From the NCBI GenBank assembly GCA_028717865.1, contig JAQUMZ010000110.1, positions 1-7,876 of the forward strand: a DNA stretch of 7,876 bases. Reading direction: 5' to 3'. Below the pieces are notes generated by a model that did not search any database, was not told the DNA's origin, and saw only the letters and a program-made list of their open reading frames with translations. The translations under genes were made by a program, and so were the position numbers. Shown here piece after piece: positions 1-6,831 of this stretch (its first letter is position 1; each line of letters starts with the position of its first letter). Source of the stretch: Elusimicrobiota bacterium. Lineage in GTDB: Bacteria; Elusimicrobiota; Elusimicrobia; UBA1565; UBA9628.

Positions 1-125
1 GAACTCCCCGGCGATCGAAGACGAGCGCTTGAGCGCAGCAAGACAAGCGCGGGAGCGAAGCGACCGCGCAACCGGCTCGCCCATAGGAGGGGCGAGCCGG
101 AGCCGTCGGGGTGGCAACTGTAAGC
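1..125. other. Non-coding or unrecognised left edge rich in stem-loops
   Basis: No gene is recognisable here. Several inverted repeats follow one another: 7-bp arms GCGCTTG/CAAGCGC at 25-31 and 44-50; 6-bp arms GCGCGG/CCGCGC at 47-52 and 64-69; and a perfect 11-bp stem at 72-82/90-100 with a 7-base loop. The plus frame from base 1 is open to a TAA at 121-123, giving an Arg-rich 40-residue tail that matches no family I know. It could be the end of a convergent gene, but nothing supports that beyond the open frame. The stretch lies beyond the terminator of the minus-strand operon. Confidence 0.4.
72..100. repeat. Perfect 11-bp inverted repeat (stem-loop)
   Basis: The arms CCGGCTCGCCC (72-82) and GGGCGAGCCGG (90-100) are exact reverse complements around the loop ATAGGAG. 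Neither strand has a T-run after the stem, so it is not a canonical Rho-independent terminator. It may stabilise a transcript end, be a second weak terminator behind the one at 130-156, or be an interspersed repeat unit. Confidence 0.6.
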
Positions 126-129
126 GCAT

Positions 130-156
130 AAAAAGGCGGAACGGGATTATTCCGCC
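130..156 (-). terminator. Rho-independent terminator of the efflux operon
   Basis: Read on the minus strand, the stem GGCGGAA, loop TAATCCCG and stem TTCCGCC are followed directly by TTTTT (bases 134 to 130). The 7-bp stem is perfect and GC-rich. It starts 20 bases after the stop codon of the last permease gene, where the operon should end. A small competing hairpin (CCGCT/AGCGG, 155-166) overlaps the 5' side of the stem. Confidence 0.88.
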
Positions 157-176
157 GCTTCAGCGGGTCTCCATGT

Positions 177-1280
177 TCAATTCAGAGTCTGGTGGAAGCG
201 TTTGACCGCCGACCAAGCCACCGCCGCGCCCAACAACGCCATGGCCAGCAGGTTCGGCCAGAAAGCCAGGGGGTCTCCCCCCTTGAGCAAGATGATTCGC
301 TGCAGGGCGATGAAGTAGCGCAGCGGATTAAGATAGGTGATGGCCTCCAGCGCGGCCGGCATGTTCTCCAGCGGAAAAACCAGCCCGGAAAGCAGCATGG
401 CCGGGAACAGGAACAGAAAGCTGCCCATCAGCGCCTGCTGCTGGTTGCGCGCCAAGGTGGAAATCAGGGTCCCTATGCTGACCGTGGCGCATACGAAGAC
501 GACGGACGAGAGCGCCAGTTCCCACAGCGGGCCGCGGACGGGCACCCGGAAGATGAAGACGCCGGCCGCCAGCAGCAGGAACACGTCGACCATGCCCAGG
601 AAGAAGAATGGCACCGTTTTTCCCGCGATGATCTCCCAGTTCCGGATCGGAGCGGAAACCAGCAGCTCGAAGGTGCCGATCTCGCGCTCGCGCGCCAAGG
701 ACATGGCGGTCATAAAAATCGTGACGATGCACAGGATGAGCCCTACAACGCTCGGCGCCAGGAAGAGGGAGCTTCTCATGGCCGGGTTATAGAGGACCCG
801 GATGGCGAAGGAAAACCGCGGCGGGGGCCCGGCGCCTGCGCGCTCATTGGCGGCCGTTTCCGCCAGCACGGCGGCGAAATACCGCTCGATGCTGCGCGCG
901 CGCAGCAGGTTGGTGGCGTCGACCAGGAGCTGCACTTGAGCGTCGCGTCGCCCCAAGGTCTTGGTCAGCCCATCCGCAGGCGCCACGAGCACCGCCTCCG
1001 CCTGGCCCGACTGCACCCAGCAAAACGGGTCCGCGCCGGAAATGGAGGCCGGAACGAACCACTTCGAGGCCAGCGCCCGCTCCATGACGCGCCGAGCCAC
1101 GAAATCGTCGGGCCTGTAGAGTCCCGCCAGGCGCACGTTCCTCACTTCCGTGTTGAGGGCAAAACCGAAAACCATCATCTGCACGGCCGGCATCACGAAG
1201 AGCACCATGCGCATGCGGGGGTCCCGCAGGGCCTGGGACAACTCCTTTCGGATGAAACCGCGCAACGTTTTGTTGATCAT
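177..1280 (-). CDS. ybhR: ABC-2 type permease, YbhR-like (last gene of the exporter operon)
   Basis: Predicted inner-membrane subunit of the tripartite ABC exporter; with the upstream permease it would form the transmembrane heterodimer. The 367-aa protein has ABC-2 permease (ABC2_membrane_3) layout: a first membrane helix near residues 22-42, a large periplasmic domain (about 43-170), then five helices near 172-196, 223-245, 254-277, 284-304 and 342-360. The cytoplasmic family motif is clear at 197-212 (AREREIGTFELLVSAP), as is the LLSGLVFPLENMP segment at 296-308. I chose the ATG at 1280 because it gives the conserved short amphipathic N-terminus (MINKTLRGFIRKEL) and overlaps the previous stop as ATGA; the longer open frame to 1793 has no family features. 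Translation is probably coupled, since only a very close GGAG precedes the start. A terminator follows. The symbol is given by similarity to E. coli YbhR; the substrate is unknown. Confidence 0.9.
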   Translation of the reverse strand: MINKTLRGFIRKELSQALRDPRMRMVLFVMPAVQMMVFGFALNTEVRNVRLAGLYRPDDFVARRVMERALASKWFVPASISGADPFCWVQSGQAEAVLVAPADGLTKTLGRRDAQVQLLVDATNLLRARSIERYFAAVLAETAANERAGAGPPPRFSFAIRVLYNPAMRSSLFLAPSVVGLILCIVTIFMTAMSLAREREIGTFELLVSAPIRNWEIIAGKTVPFFFLGMVDVFLLLAAGVFIFRVPVRGPLWELALSSVVFVCATVSIGTLISTLARNQQQALMGSFLFLFPAMLLSGLVFPLENMPAALEAITYLNPLRYFIALQRIILLKGGDPLAFWPNLLAMALLGAAVAWSAVKRFHQTLN

Positions 1281-2398
1281 GGCTCCAGGTCCGTCTTGAA
1301 TTTCCTCACCGCCAGTCCCATGAACGCCCCGGCGATCAAGGCCAGCATGGCCAGGGGCGGCGCCAATTCCCTCAGGCCCGCGCCTTTTATGAAGAGCCCG
1401 CGGGAGACTTCCATGAACCAAGTCGGGGCCAGGAGCATCATGAGATACCTGGCCGGTTGGGGCATGCTCTCGATCGGGAACAGGAACCCGGAGAGCAGCA
1501 GCGCGGGCAGCAGGCCCGTGACGAGCCCGAACTGCATGGCCAGTTGCTGCTGACGCAGGGTCACCGAGATCAGCAGGCCATGGGACAAGGCGGCGGCGAG
1601 GAAAACGAGGGTGGCCAGGCCGAAGAGCAGGTGGCTGCCCCGGAAGGGGACCCCGAAAATCCAGCGCGAAGCCGAGTAGATGAGGGCCACGCTGAACAGG
1701 TTCAGGACGATGTAGGGGGCGAGCTTGCCCAGCACGATCTCCAGGGGATGGACCGGCGTGGAAAGGAGGAGTTCCATGGAACCGTTCTCCCATTCCCGCG
1801 CGATGGTCAGGGACGTCAGCAGCACGGAGAAGATGCCCAGGATCACCACGGTCAGGCCGGGGATCACGAACCAGCGGCTGTTGAGCTCCGGGTTGAACAG
1901 GAAGCGGGTCTTGAGCGTGATCGGAATCGGAGGCCCCCGTCCCGTCAGGCGCTTCTGGGCCGCGGATTCAATCCCTTTCACGTAGCTCAGCACGACCCCG
2001 GCCACCGAGTTGTCGGCCCCGTCCAGGGCCAGTTGCGCGTCGGCGGCCTGGCCGGCGGTCAAATGGCGCTCGAAGTCCGGGGGGATCGCCAGGACCGCGT
2101 CGGCGCGGCCCGTGTCAAGAAGGCGAAGCAACGGCGTCGCGGGCGAAGCCGGGCGGACGTCGAAATATCCGGAACTCGAGAACATCCGGACCAGTTCCCG
2201 CGAGGCGCGGGACTTGTCCCGGTCGGACACGGCCAACCGGATATGCCTCACGTTGAGGTCGATGACGAAGCCGAAGAAGGCGACGAGAAAGACGGGCAGA
2301 CCGAGCGCCATGCCCAAGGTAAACGGGTCGCGCAGGACATGGCGCGCCTCTTTGCGCGCGATGGCGAAGGCGCGGCGCGCATGGAAAGCTGCTTTCAT
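1277..2398 (-). CDS. ybhS: ABC-2 type permease, YbhS-like
   Basis: Predicted inner-membrane partner of the downstream permease; together they would form the transport path driven by the two ATPases. It is 373 aa. A first helix lies near residues 26-46, a periplasmic domain spans about 47-175, and five more helices lie near 177-199, 225-245, 257-280, 288-308 and 345-364. The family hallmark REWENGSMELLLSTP is at 201-215, and LLSGFLFPIESMP at 301-313. The ATG at 2398 overlaps the stop of the upstream ATPase gene (ATGA) and has a good ribosome-binding site, GGAGGG, about 10 bases before it. Upstream codons to 2500 lie inside the ATPase gene and lack family character. The two permeases are paralogous in layout but clearly different, as for E. 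coli YbhS and YbhR. Assignment of which is S and which is R follows gene order and motifs. Confidence 0.9.
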   Translation of the reverse strand: MKAAFHARRAFAIARKEARHVLRDPFTLGMALGLPVFLVAFFGFVIDLNVRHIRLAVSDRDKSRASRELVRMFSSSGYFDVRPASPATPLLRLLDTGRADAVLAIPPDFERHLTAGQAADAQLALDGADNSVAGVVLSYVKGIESAAQKRLTGRGPPIPITLKTRFLFNPELNSRWFVIPGLTVVILGIFSVLLTSLTIAREWENGSMELLLSTPVHPLEIVLGKLAPYIVLNLFSVALIYSASRWIFGVPFRGSHLLFGLATLVFLAAALSHGLLISVTLRQQQLAMQFGLVTGLLPALLLSGFLFPIESMPQPARYLMMLLAPTWFMEVSRGLFIKGAGLRELAPPLAMLALIAGAFMGLAVRKFKTDLEP

Positions 2399-3309
2399 CG
2401 CTCTGTTCCCTCCACCAAGCGGATGAACACGTCCTCCAGCGAAGGCCTGATCGCCCGCACCTTCACCGTGGCCGGCAGCCTCCGGCGGAGCCGCTCCCAC
2501 GCGGCCGGGTCGCTGACGGCCGCGTGATAACGCGTCCCGTAGGGCTGCACGGAGACGGCCGCGGGCTGCTCCTCGAACAGCCCCAGCCAGGAAGAATCCC
2601 GGCCGGCGGGGTCCAATTCGAACAGGGGCTCGGGGAAAGTCGCCTGCTTAAGCCCGTCCGGGGTGTCCAGGGCGATGATGCGCCCGGCCCGCATGAGCGC
2701 TATGCGGCCGCAGTTTTCGGCCTCGTCCATGTAATGCGTCGTCACGAACACGGTCTTTCCCGCCTTGGAAAGCTCCCGGATGAGCGACCAGAACCGCTCG
2801 CGGGCCGCGGGCGCCACGCCCGCCGTCGGCTCGTCTAGGAATATGATCTCGGGGTCGTGCAGGATGGCGACCGCCAGGGCCAGTTGCTGCTTGATGCCGC
2901 CCGGCAGGCTGCTCACGGCGGCCTCCAGCGACCCGCGATAGCCCGCGAAGTCGAGTATCTCGCGGGTCCGCCGCACGAGCGCGTCGTCGTCGAGCTTGCG
3001 CAGCGCGCCCGCGAACCGGATGTTCTCCCCCACGCTCAGGTCGTTGTAGAGGGTGAAGCGCTGGGACATGTAGCCGACCTTGCTCTTGATGGCACGGCCG
3101 CCGTCCTCGAATCCCAAACCGGCCACGCGGACCCGGCCTTCGCTCGGGACAAGCAGTCCGCAAAGCATGCGGATGGTGGTGGTCTTGCCCGCGCCGTTGG
3201 CGCCCAGGAAGCCGAAGATCTCCCCCCGGTCGACGCTGAAGGAGATGTGGTCCACGGCCGTGAAATCGCCGAAGCGGATGGTCAGGCCCGAGACCTCGAC
3301 CGCGTTCAT
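2395..3309 (-). CDS. ABC transporter ATP-binding protein (NBD2; matches the C-terminal half of YbhF)
   Basis: Cytoplasmic ATPase of the exporter, 304 aa. Motifs in order: Walker A GANGAGKT at 36-43, Q-loop Gln83, a degenerate signature LPGG at 135-138 in place of LSGG, Walker B IIFLDE at 155-160, D-loop GVAP at 164-167 with Ala166 where Asp is usual, and H-loop His192 in TTHYMDEAE. A C-terminal extension of about 80 residues ends in SLEDVFIRL, typical of drug-exporter ATPases. As I recall, the second half of E. coli YbhF has a similarly altered signature (LPLG) with an intact H-loop, so this looks like that half as a separate gene. The ATG at 3309 is preceded by GGAGGG at a 7-base spacing and overlaps the upstream stop as ATGA. 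It probably pairs with the ATPase encoded just upstream. Walker A and B are intact, so it should still bind and hydrolyse ATP. Confidence 0.92.
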   Translation of the reverse strand: MNAVEVSGLTIRFGDFTAVDHISFSVDRGEIFGFLGANGAGKTTTIRMLCGLLVPSEGRVRVAGLGFEDGGRAIKSKVGYMSQRFTLYNDLSVGENIRFAGALRKLDDDALVRRTREILDFAGYRGSLEAAVSSLPGGIKQQLALAVAILHDPEIIFLDEPTAGVAPAARERFWSLIRELSKAGKTVFVTTHYMDEAENCGRIALMRAGRIIALDTPDGLKQATFPEPLFELDPAGRDSSWLGLFEEQPAAVSVQPYGTRYHAAVSDPAAWERLRRRLPATVKVRAIRPSLEDVFIRLVEGTER

Positions 3310-4031
3310 GACGCCGCCCTCCGGCGGAAGAACTCGTCGAAATCCGCCGCTTGCGCTTCCGCCAGCAGGGCGCGGGGCTCGCCGCTGGCCAGCACCCTGC
3401 CCGCGTCGAGCAGGTGCACCCGCGCGCAACGCTCCGCCTCGTCCATGTAGGCCGTGGACATCAGCACGAGTATCCCCTGGCGGGAGAGTTGGTGCAGCAG
3501 GGCCCAGAACTCGCGCCGGCTGATCGGGTCGACCCCGTTGGTGGGCTCGTCGAGCAGGAGTGCCGAGGGCGACTGCAGCAAGACGCACATCAAGCCCAGC
3601 TTCTTGTACATGCCCCCGGAGAGCTGGCCCGCCGGCCGGTCGGCGAATTTCTCCAGGCGCGTGACGCGCAGCAGTTCGGCCCGGCGGGGAAGGTAGGTCT
3701 GCCGGGGAATCTCGTAGAGGTCGGAGAAGAAGTCGAGGTGCTCCGCCACGGAGAGGTCGGGGTAGAGGCTCTGCTGTTGGGGCATGTAGGCCAAGCCGTC
3801 CCGGATCGCCGCCAAGGGCCGCGGGCGGCCGTCTACGACGTATTCGATCTCGCCGTCATCCGGGCGCAGGAGCCCGACCAGGGTGCGCAAGAGCGTGGAT
3901 TTGCCGGCGCCGTCGGGCCCGATCAGGCCGTGCAGCAGGCCGGGCTCGAAGTCGGCGGTCAGGCCGGCCAAAGCCTGGTTGCTCTTGAGCCGCTTGCTCA
4001 GCCCGCGGACCCTGATGCCGATGGAGGCCAT
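3306..4031 (-). CDS. ABC transporter ATP-binding protein (NBD1; matches the N-terminal half of YbhF)
   Basis: Cytoplasmic ATPase of 241 aa, first of the two ATPase genes. Walker A is GPDGAGKS at 38-45 (the GPDGAGK form is typical of YbhF N-halves), Q-loop Gln85, signature LSGGM at 137-141, Walker B ALLLDE at 157-162 and D-loop GVDP at 166-169. The H-loop histidine is replaced by Ala194 in STAYMDEAE. It lacks the long C-terminal extension seen in its partner. The set of intact and altered motifs complements the other ATPase, which argues for a heterodimer. The ATG at 4031 gives a normal family N-terminus. It lies 9 bases after the adaptor stop codon, the only gap in the operon, and has no clear ribosome-binding site, so it probably relies on translational re-initiation. 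Confidence 0.92.
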   Translation of the reverse strand: MASIGIRVRGLSKRLKSNQALAGLTADFEPGLLHGLIGPDGAGKSTLLRTLVGLLRPDDGEIEYVVDGRPRPLAAIRDGLAYMPQQQSLYPDLSVAEHLDFFSDLYEIPRQTYLPRRAELLRVTRLEKFADRPAGQLSGGMYKKLGLMCVLLQSPSALLLDEPTNGVDPISRREFWALLHQLSRQGILVLMSTAYMDEAERCARVHLLDAGRVLASGEPRALLAEAQAADFDEFFRRRAAS

Positions 4032-4040
4032 GGCGCTGGC

Positions 4041-4775
4041 TCAGGCCCGGGGCAGCCCGACCTCGATGGTCATTCCCGGCTTGAGAATGAGGTCCGGGTT
4101 CTGGAAATAGACCTTCACCCCGAAGACGAGGCGCGTGCGCTCCTCCTCGGTCTGGACGTTCTTCGGGGTGAACTCCGCGTCCTGGCGGATGTGGCGGATC
4201 TGGCCTGGGAAGGAGCGGCCGGCCAGCTCGGGCAGGATACCCGTCACGACCATGCCCAGTTTGAGCCGGGCCAGCACCGGCTGGGGCACGTAAATGTAGG
4301 CATAGACCTCGCTCAGGTCCGCGACGCGCAGCAGTTGGGTCCCGGGATTGACCCGCTCGCCGAGCTCATGGTATTTCTCCAAGACCATGCCGTTGATGGG
4401 CGAGCGCACGTCGCACCAGGACTTCTCCAGAGCCGCCGTGTCGCGCTTGTAGCGCGACCGGTCGTAGACTTCCTGTGAGGCCGAGCCCGCGCGCCAAAGT
4501 TTCTCCACGCGGCGGAAGTCCTTGCCGGTGATGTCCGCTTCCAAGGCTTGGTCCTCGCAGGTCATGCGCACCAGGACCTGCCCCGCGGTGACGGCGTCGC
4601 TTTCATTGACCTGGTAACCGGCGATGACCGAGGGTATCCGCGCGGAGAGGTCGGACTCCGTGGCCTCGACCGTGCCCGCGTAGAGGAACGCCGGTCTGTG
4701 CACGATCTTCCAGACCAGGGCGCCGATGAGGCCGGCGAGCACGACGGGGATGACGACTCGGGCGCGTTTGTTCAT
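4041..4775 (-). CDS. HlyD/YbhG-type periplasmic adaptor with a short alpha-hairpin
   Basis: Membrane-fusion protein expected to bridge the ABC permeases and the TolC-type channel encoded just upstream. The 244-aa protein has an N-terminal membrane anchor (about residues 7-24), the first half of a lipoyl-like domain (about 40-72), a helical hairpin (74-120), the second lipoyl half with the hallmark VRSPINGMVLEK (123-134), then a beta-barrel/membrane-proximal region to the C-terminal KPGMTIEVGLP. The hairpin is roughly 30 residues shorter than in AcrA-like adaptors. Its tip keeps an R-L-S pattern (Arg89, Leu93, Ser100) of the kind known to dock TolC. The only two cysteines, Cys73 and Cys121, flank the hairpin base. 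The ATG at 4775 has AAGGAG five bases before it and overlaps the upstream stop as ATGA. Small for the family (commonly 300 aa or more), but intact. Confidence 0.9.
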   Translation of the reverse strand: MNKRARVVIPVVLAGLIGALVWKIVHRPAFLYAGTVEATESDLSARIPSVIAGYQVNESDAVTAGQVLVRMTCEDQALEADITGKDFRRVEKLWRAGSASQEVYDRSRYKRDTAALEKSWCDVRSPINGMVLEKYHELGERVNPGTQLLRVADLSEVYAYIYVPQPVLARLKLGMVVTGILPELAGRSFPGQIRHIRQDAEFTPKNVQTEEERTRLVFGVKVYFQNPDLILKPGMTIEVGLPRA

Positions 4776-6154
4776 GGCTGCTCCTTCTGCTCCAGGCCGA
4801 GGCTTTCGAGGTCGGCCAACTCTACGAGCATTTTGATTTTGGTCCGGGAGGCTTCGACCTTGGCCTCCAGCAGGCCCAGGTTGGCATCCTCCACGTCCAG
4901 GTAGCGGCTTTGGCCCGCTTGGTAGGACTCATAGCGGAGCCGGGCCAGTTGGTCGGCCTCCTCGACCGTGCGGCGGTCCAGCGCTTCCTGGGCCCGAAGG
5001 GCCGTGAGCCGGTCGCGGGCCGTGTTCCAGTCCCGCTGCAGGTCCACGACGGTCTGTTCCCGCTGCTCCTCGGACGACTTGGCCAGCAGGTTCATCTGCT
5101 TGACGCGCTGGGTCGTGGCGCCGCCCGTGAAGAACGGGAAACTAAGGAACAGGCCGATCGTGTTCTGGTGGATGTTCTCACGGTTCGGGATATCCGGGTA
5201 ATCCAGGGTGCTCTTGACCAACAGCGACAACGCAGGCCAATTGGCGCCGGCCAGACTCTGCGCCGTCAGTCGCGCGGCTCGCGCCACTTCCGCGAGATGC
5301 TGGACGCGGGGGTCCTTGGGATCGAAGGCGGCGTTCGTGAATCGCTCCATTCGTCCCAAAGCCTCCGCCAGGCCGTCCAGCGCCAGAGTGAAGGTCGGAG
5401 GTTCCAATTCCGCCGCGAGCGGAACGGGCGTTCGGTCATCGAGGGGCAGGGAGACGTCGGCGTTGAGTCCGCGGCGCGTGAGCGCATCCAGTTCGCGGAT
5501 GGCCACGGCCAGGTCGGCGCGCGCCTGCAGGAACTGCCGTTGGCGCACCAGCGCCTTCTGATGAGACGCCAGGGCGTCCCCGCTGGAGGCGGCCCCTACC
5601 CGGGCGCGGAGCCGGATGTCCTCATATTGCGCGGATTCCACGCGATAGGACTCAGCCAACAGGCGCACTTGTTCCGAGGCCAAGAGCGCCTGGAAGTAGG
5701 CCAGACGGGCCGCCAGGCGAAGCTGGCGCCGGATGGCCTCGGTCTGCAGTTCCTGGGCCCGCGCGTCGGCCTGGGCGGATCGCCAATTCTTGTACAGCGC
5801 GCCGCCGTCGAACAAGGTCAGCCTGGCCGCCGGGCCGATCGAGTAGGCGTTGTGGGTCAGGAAGGTGACCGGCAGGCTCGGAGGCAGAGAGGCATCCGGG
5901 AGCTTGGTCAGGTAGCGATACGTCCCGTCCAGGCTCAACCGCGGCAGCAGCGCGCCGAATTGGGCGCGGGCCGCGCTCTGGGCCGCGGCCGCGGCGGACT
6001 CCGCGGATTTCAATCGCGCGGAGTTCTGCAGCGTGGACTCCACGGCTTGATCCAGCGACAGGCGCCAACCAGGGGTTTCCCCCGCCGGCGCGGCCCCGGC
6101 CATGGTCGGAAGAATAGCCAGCACGAGCGAGCCGGCGAGTCTGGATATGCTCAT
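4772..6154 (-). CDS. TolC-family outer-membrane efflux protein
   Basis: Outer-membrane channel subunit, predicted to trimerise into a barrel with a periplasmic helical tunnel that receives substrate from the adaptor. The 460-aa precursor starts with a signal peptide (MSISRLAGSLVLAILPTMAGA, likely cleaved near residue 21). There is no lipobox cysteine, so it is not a NodT-type lipoprotein. Two outer-membrane-efflux (OEP) repeats follow, about 32-225 and 255-450. Each has an amphipathic helix pair; the second carries the hallmark YESYQAGQSRYLDVEDA (408-424). Candidate beta-strand segments lie near 72-84 with 107-115, and near 308-318 with 332-341. The ATG at 6154 overlaps the TetR stop (ATGA). 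Having its own channel sets this operon apart from E. coli ybhGFSR, which to my knowledge has none in the operon. Substrate unknown. Confidence 0.94.
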   Translation of the reverse strand: MSISRLAGSLVLAILPTMAGAAPAGETPGWRLSLDQAVESTLQNSARLKSAESAAAAAQSAARAQFGALLPRLSLDGTYRYLTKLPDASLPPSLPVTFLTHNAYSIGPAARLTLFDGGALYKNWRSAQADARAQELQTEAIRRQLRLAARLAYFQALLASEQVRLLAESYRVESAQYEDIRLRARVGAASSGDALASHQKALVRQRQFLQARADLAVAIRELDALTRRGLNADVSLPLDDRTPVPLAAELEPPTFTLALDGLAEALGRMERFTNAAFDPKDPRVQHLAEVARAARLTAQSLAGANWPALSLLVKSTLDYPDIPNRENIHQNTIGLFLSFPFFTGGATTQRVKQMNLLAKSSEEQREQTVVDLQRDWNTARDRLTALRAQEALDRRTVEEADQLARLRYESYQAGQSRYLDVEDANLGLLEAKVEASRTKIKMLVELADLESLGLEQKEQP

Positions 6155-6801
6155 GATCGGGCCCTATCGCTCTTCTTGGCCAGAGCCTTCAGCGCCAAGT
6201 CGACATTCCGGGCGAGCGCGGCATCCGAGGCCAGCATCACTTCCACTTGCTTCATCGCGACGCCGAAGGGCTTCTTTGCGCAGGCCTTCTCCGCAAGGCC
6301 CGCGGCTATATTGGGCATTGCGGTGCTGCCGGCCAAAAACGCTATGGCCGAGGGAATCGGCATTTCCTCTATATGCCCCCGGCGCTGGCATTCGCGTATG
6401 AGATCGCCTATGATCGCCAGGTGGCGCGGAAGGTTCGCCTGCGCGAAGCCGATGGCCTCCGTTTCGCCCTCGATTACGTCGTGGATCATCATCAAGAACA
6501 GTCTGCGGTTATCCCTGGAAAATCGCGCCAAAGCGAGGAGGGCTTTGCGCAAGCGCTCGAAAGCAGACGCATCCGCGCTTGTTTCGACGCTGAAGTCCTT
6601 GAAGAACTCCTCATAGATATCCTGCAGCACCAAGCGGATGAACCTCCGCTTGGTCTTGAAGTTGTAGTAGAACATGCCGGGGTTGACGCCGGCGGCGGCC
6701 GCGACCCTGCGCAGGCTGAGGCCTGCTATCCCGGTCTCGGGCAGGAGCTTGCGCCCCGCCTCGATCAGGAGCTTGTCCGTGTTTCGGGAAGGTCTGGACA
6801 T
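6151..6801 (-). CDS. TetR-family transcriptional repressor, first gene of the operon
   Basis: One-component regulator, expected to bind DNA as a dimer and release it when a ligand enters its C-terminal pocket. The 216-aa protein has the TetR helix-turn-helix at about residues 28-54, with LSLRRVAAAAGVNPGMFYYNFKTK the diagnostic stretch; the rest is a helical ligand/dimer domain. The ATG at 6801 follows GGAGG at a 6-base spacing, about 24 bases from the predicted transcription start. It is co-transcribed with the exporter, which implies autoregulation: repressor and pump would rise together on induction. A 14-bp inverted repeat in the promoter spacer is the best operator candidate. By position it parallels E. 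coli CecR (YbiH), the TetR regulator of ybhGFSR, but I cannot establish orthology from this sequence alone. Confidence 0.93.
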   Translation of the reverse strand: MSRPSRNTDKLLIEAGRKLLPETGIAGLSLRRVAAAAGVNPGMFYYNFKTKRRFIRLVLQDIYEEFFKDFSVETSADASAFERLRKALLALARFSRDNRRLFLMMIHDVIEGETEAIGFAQANLPRHLAIIGDLIRECQRRGHIEEMPIPSAIAFLAGSTAMPNIAAGLAEKACAKKPFGVAMKQVEVMLASDAALARNVDLALKALAKKSDRARS

Positions 6802-6831
6802 TGGCCGCCTCCGTTGCTAGGTGTCAGCATA

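Noticed and set aside
1..123. Plus-strand partial gene ending in TAA at 121-123
   Set aside because: Only a 40-residue Arg-rich tail is visible, with no family match, and stem-loops fill the region; an open frame this short in GC-rich DNA is weak evidence.
192..1553. Plus-strand open frame antisense to the two permeases
   Set aside because: Low-complexity Gln/Arg/Gly-rich translation typical of antisense shadows; the minus-strand permeases are clear.
1281..1793. N-terminal extension of the last permease to an ATG at 1793
   Set aside because: Arg/Pro/Ala-rich shadow lying within the preceding permease gene; family similarity begins at the ATG at 1280.
1457..2527. Plus-strand open frame antisense to the YbhS-like permease
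   Set aside because: Shadow of a membrane-protein gene, with composition unlike a real protein.
3310..3588. N-terminal extension of the second ATPase to an ATG at 3588
   Set aside because: The extension lies in the first ATPase gene in another frame; the ATG at 3309 has a strong GGAGGG and begins the ABC fold.
3351..4478. Plus-strand open frame antisense to the first ATPase and the adaptor
   Set aside because: No recognisable domain; the opposite strand carries Walker and lipoyl motifs in the correct order.
4910..6616. Long plus-strand open frame (568 codons) antisense to the TolC and TetR genes
   Set aside because: It mirrors the GC-rich codon structure of the genes on the other strand, matches no family, has no ribosome-binding site or signal, and opposes two strongly supported proteins.
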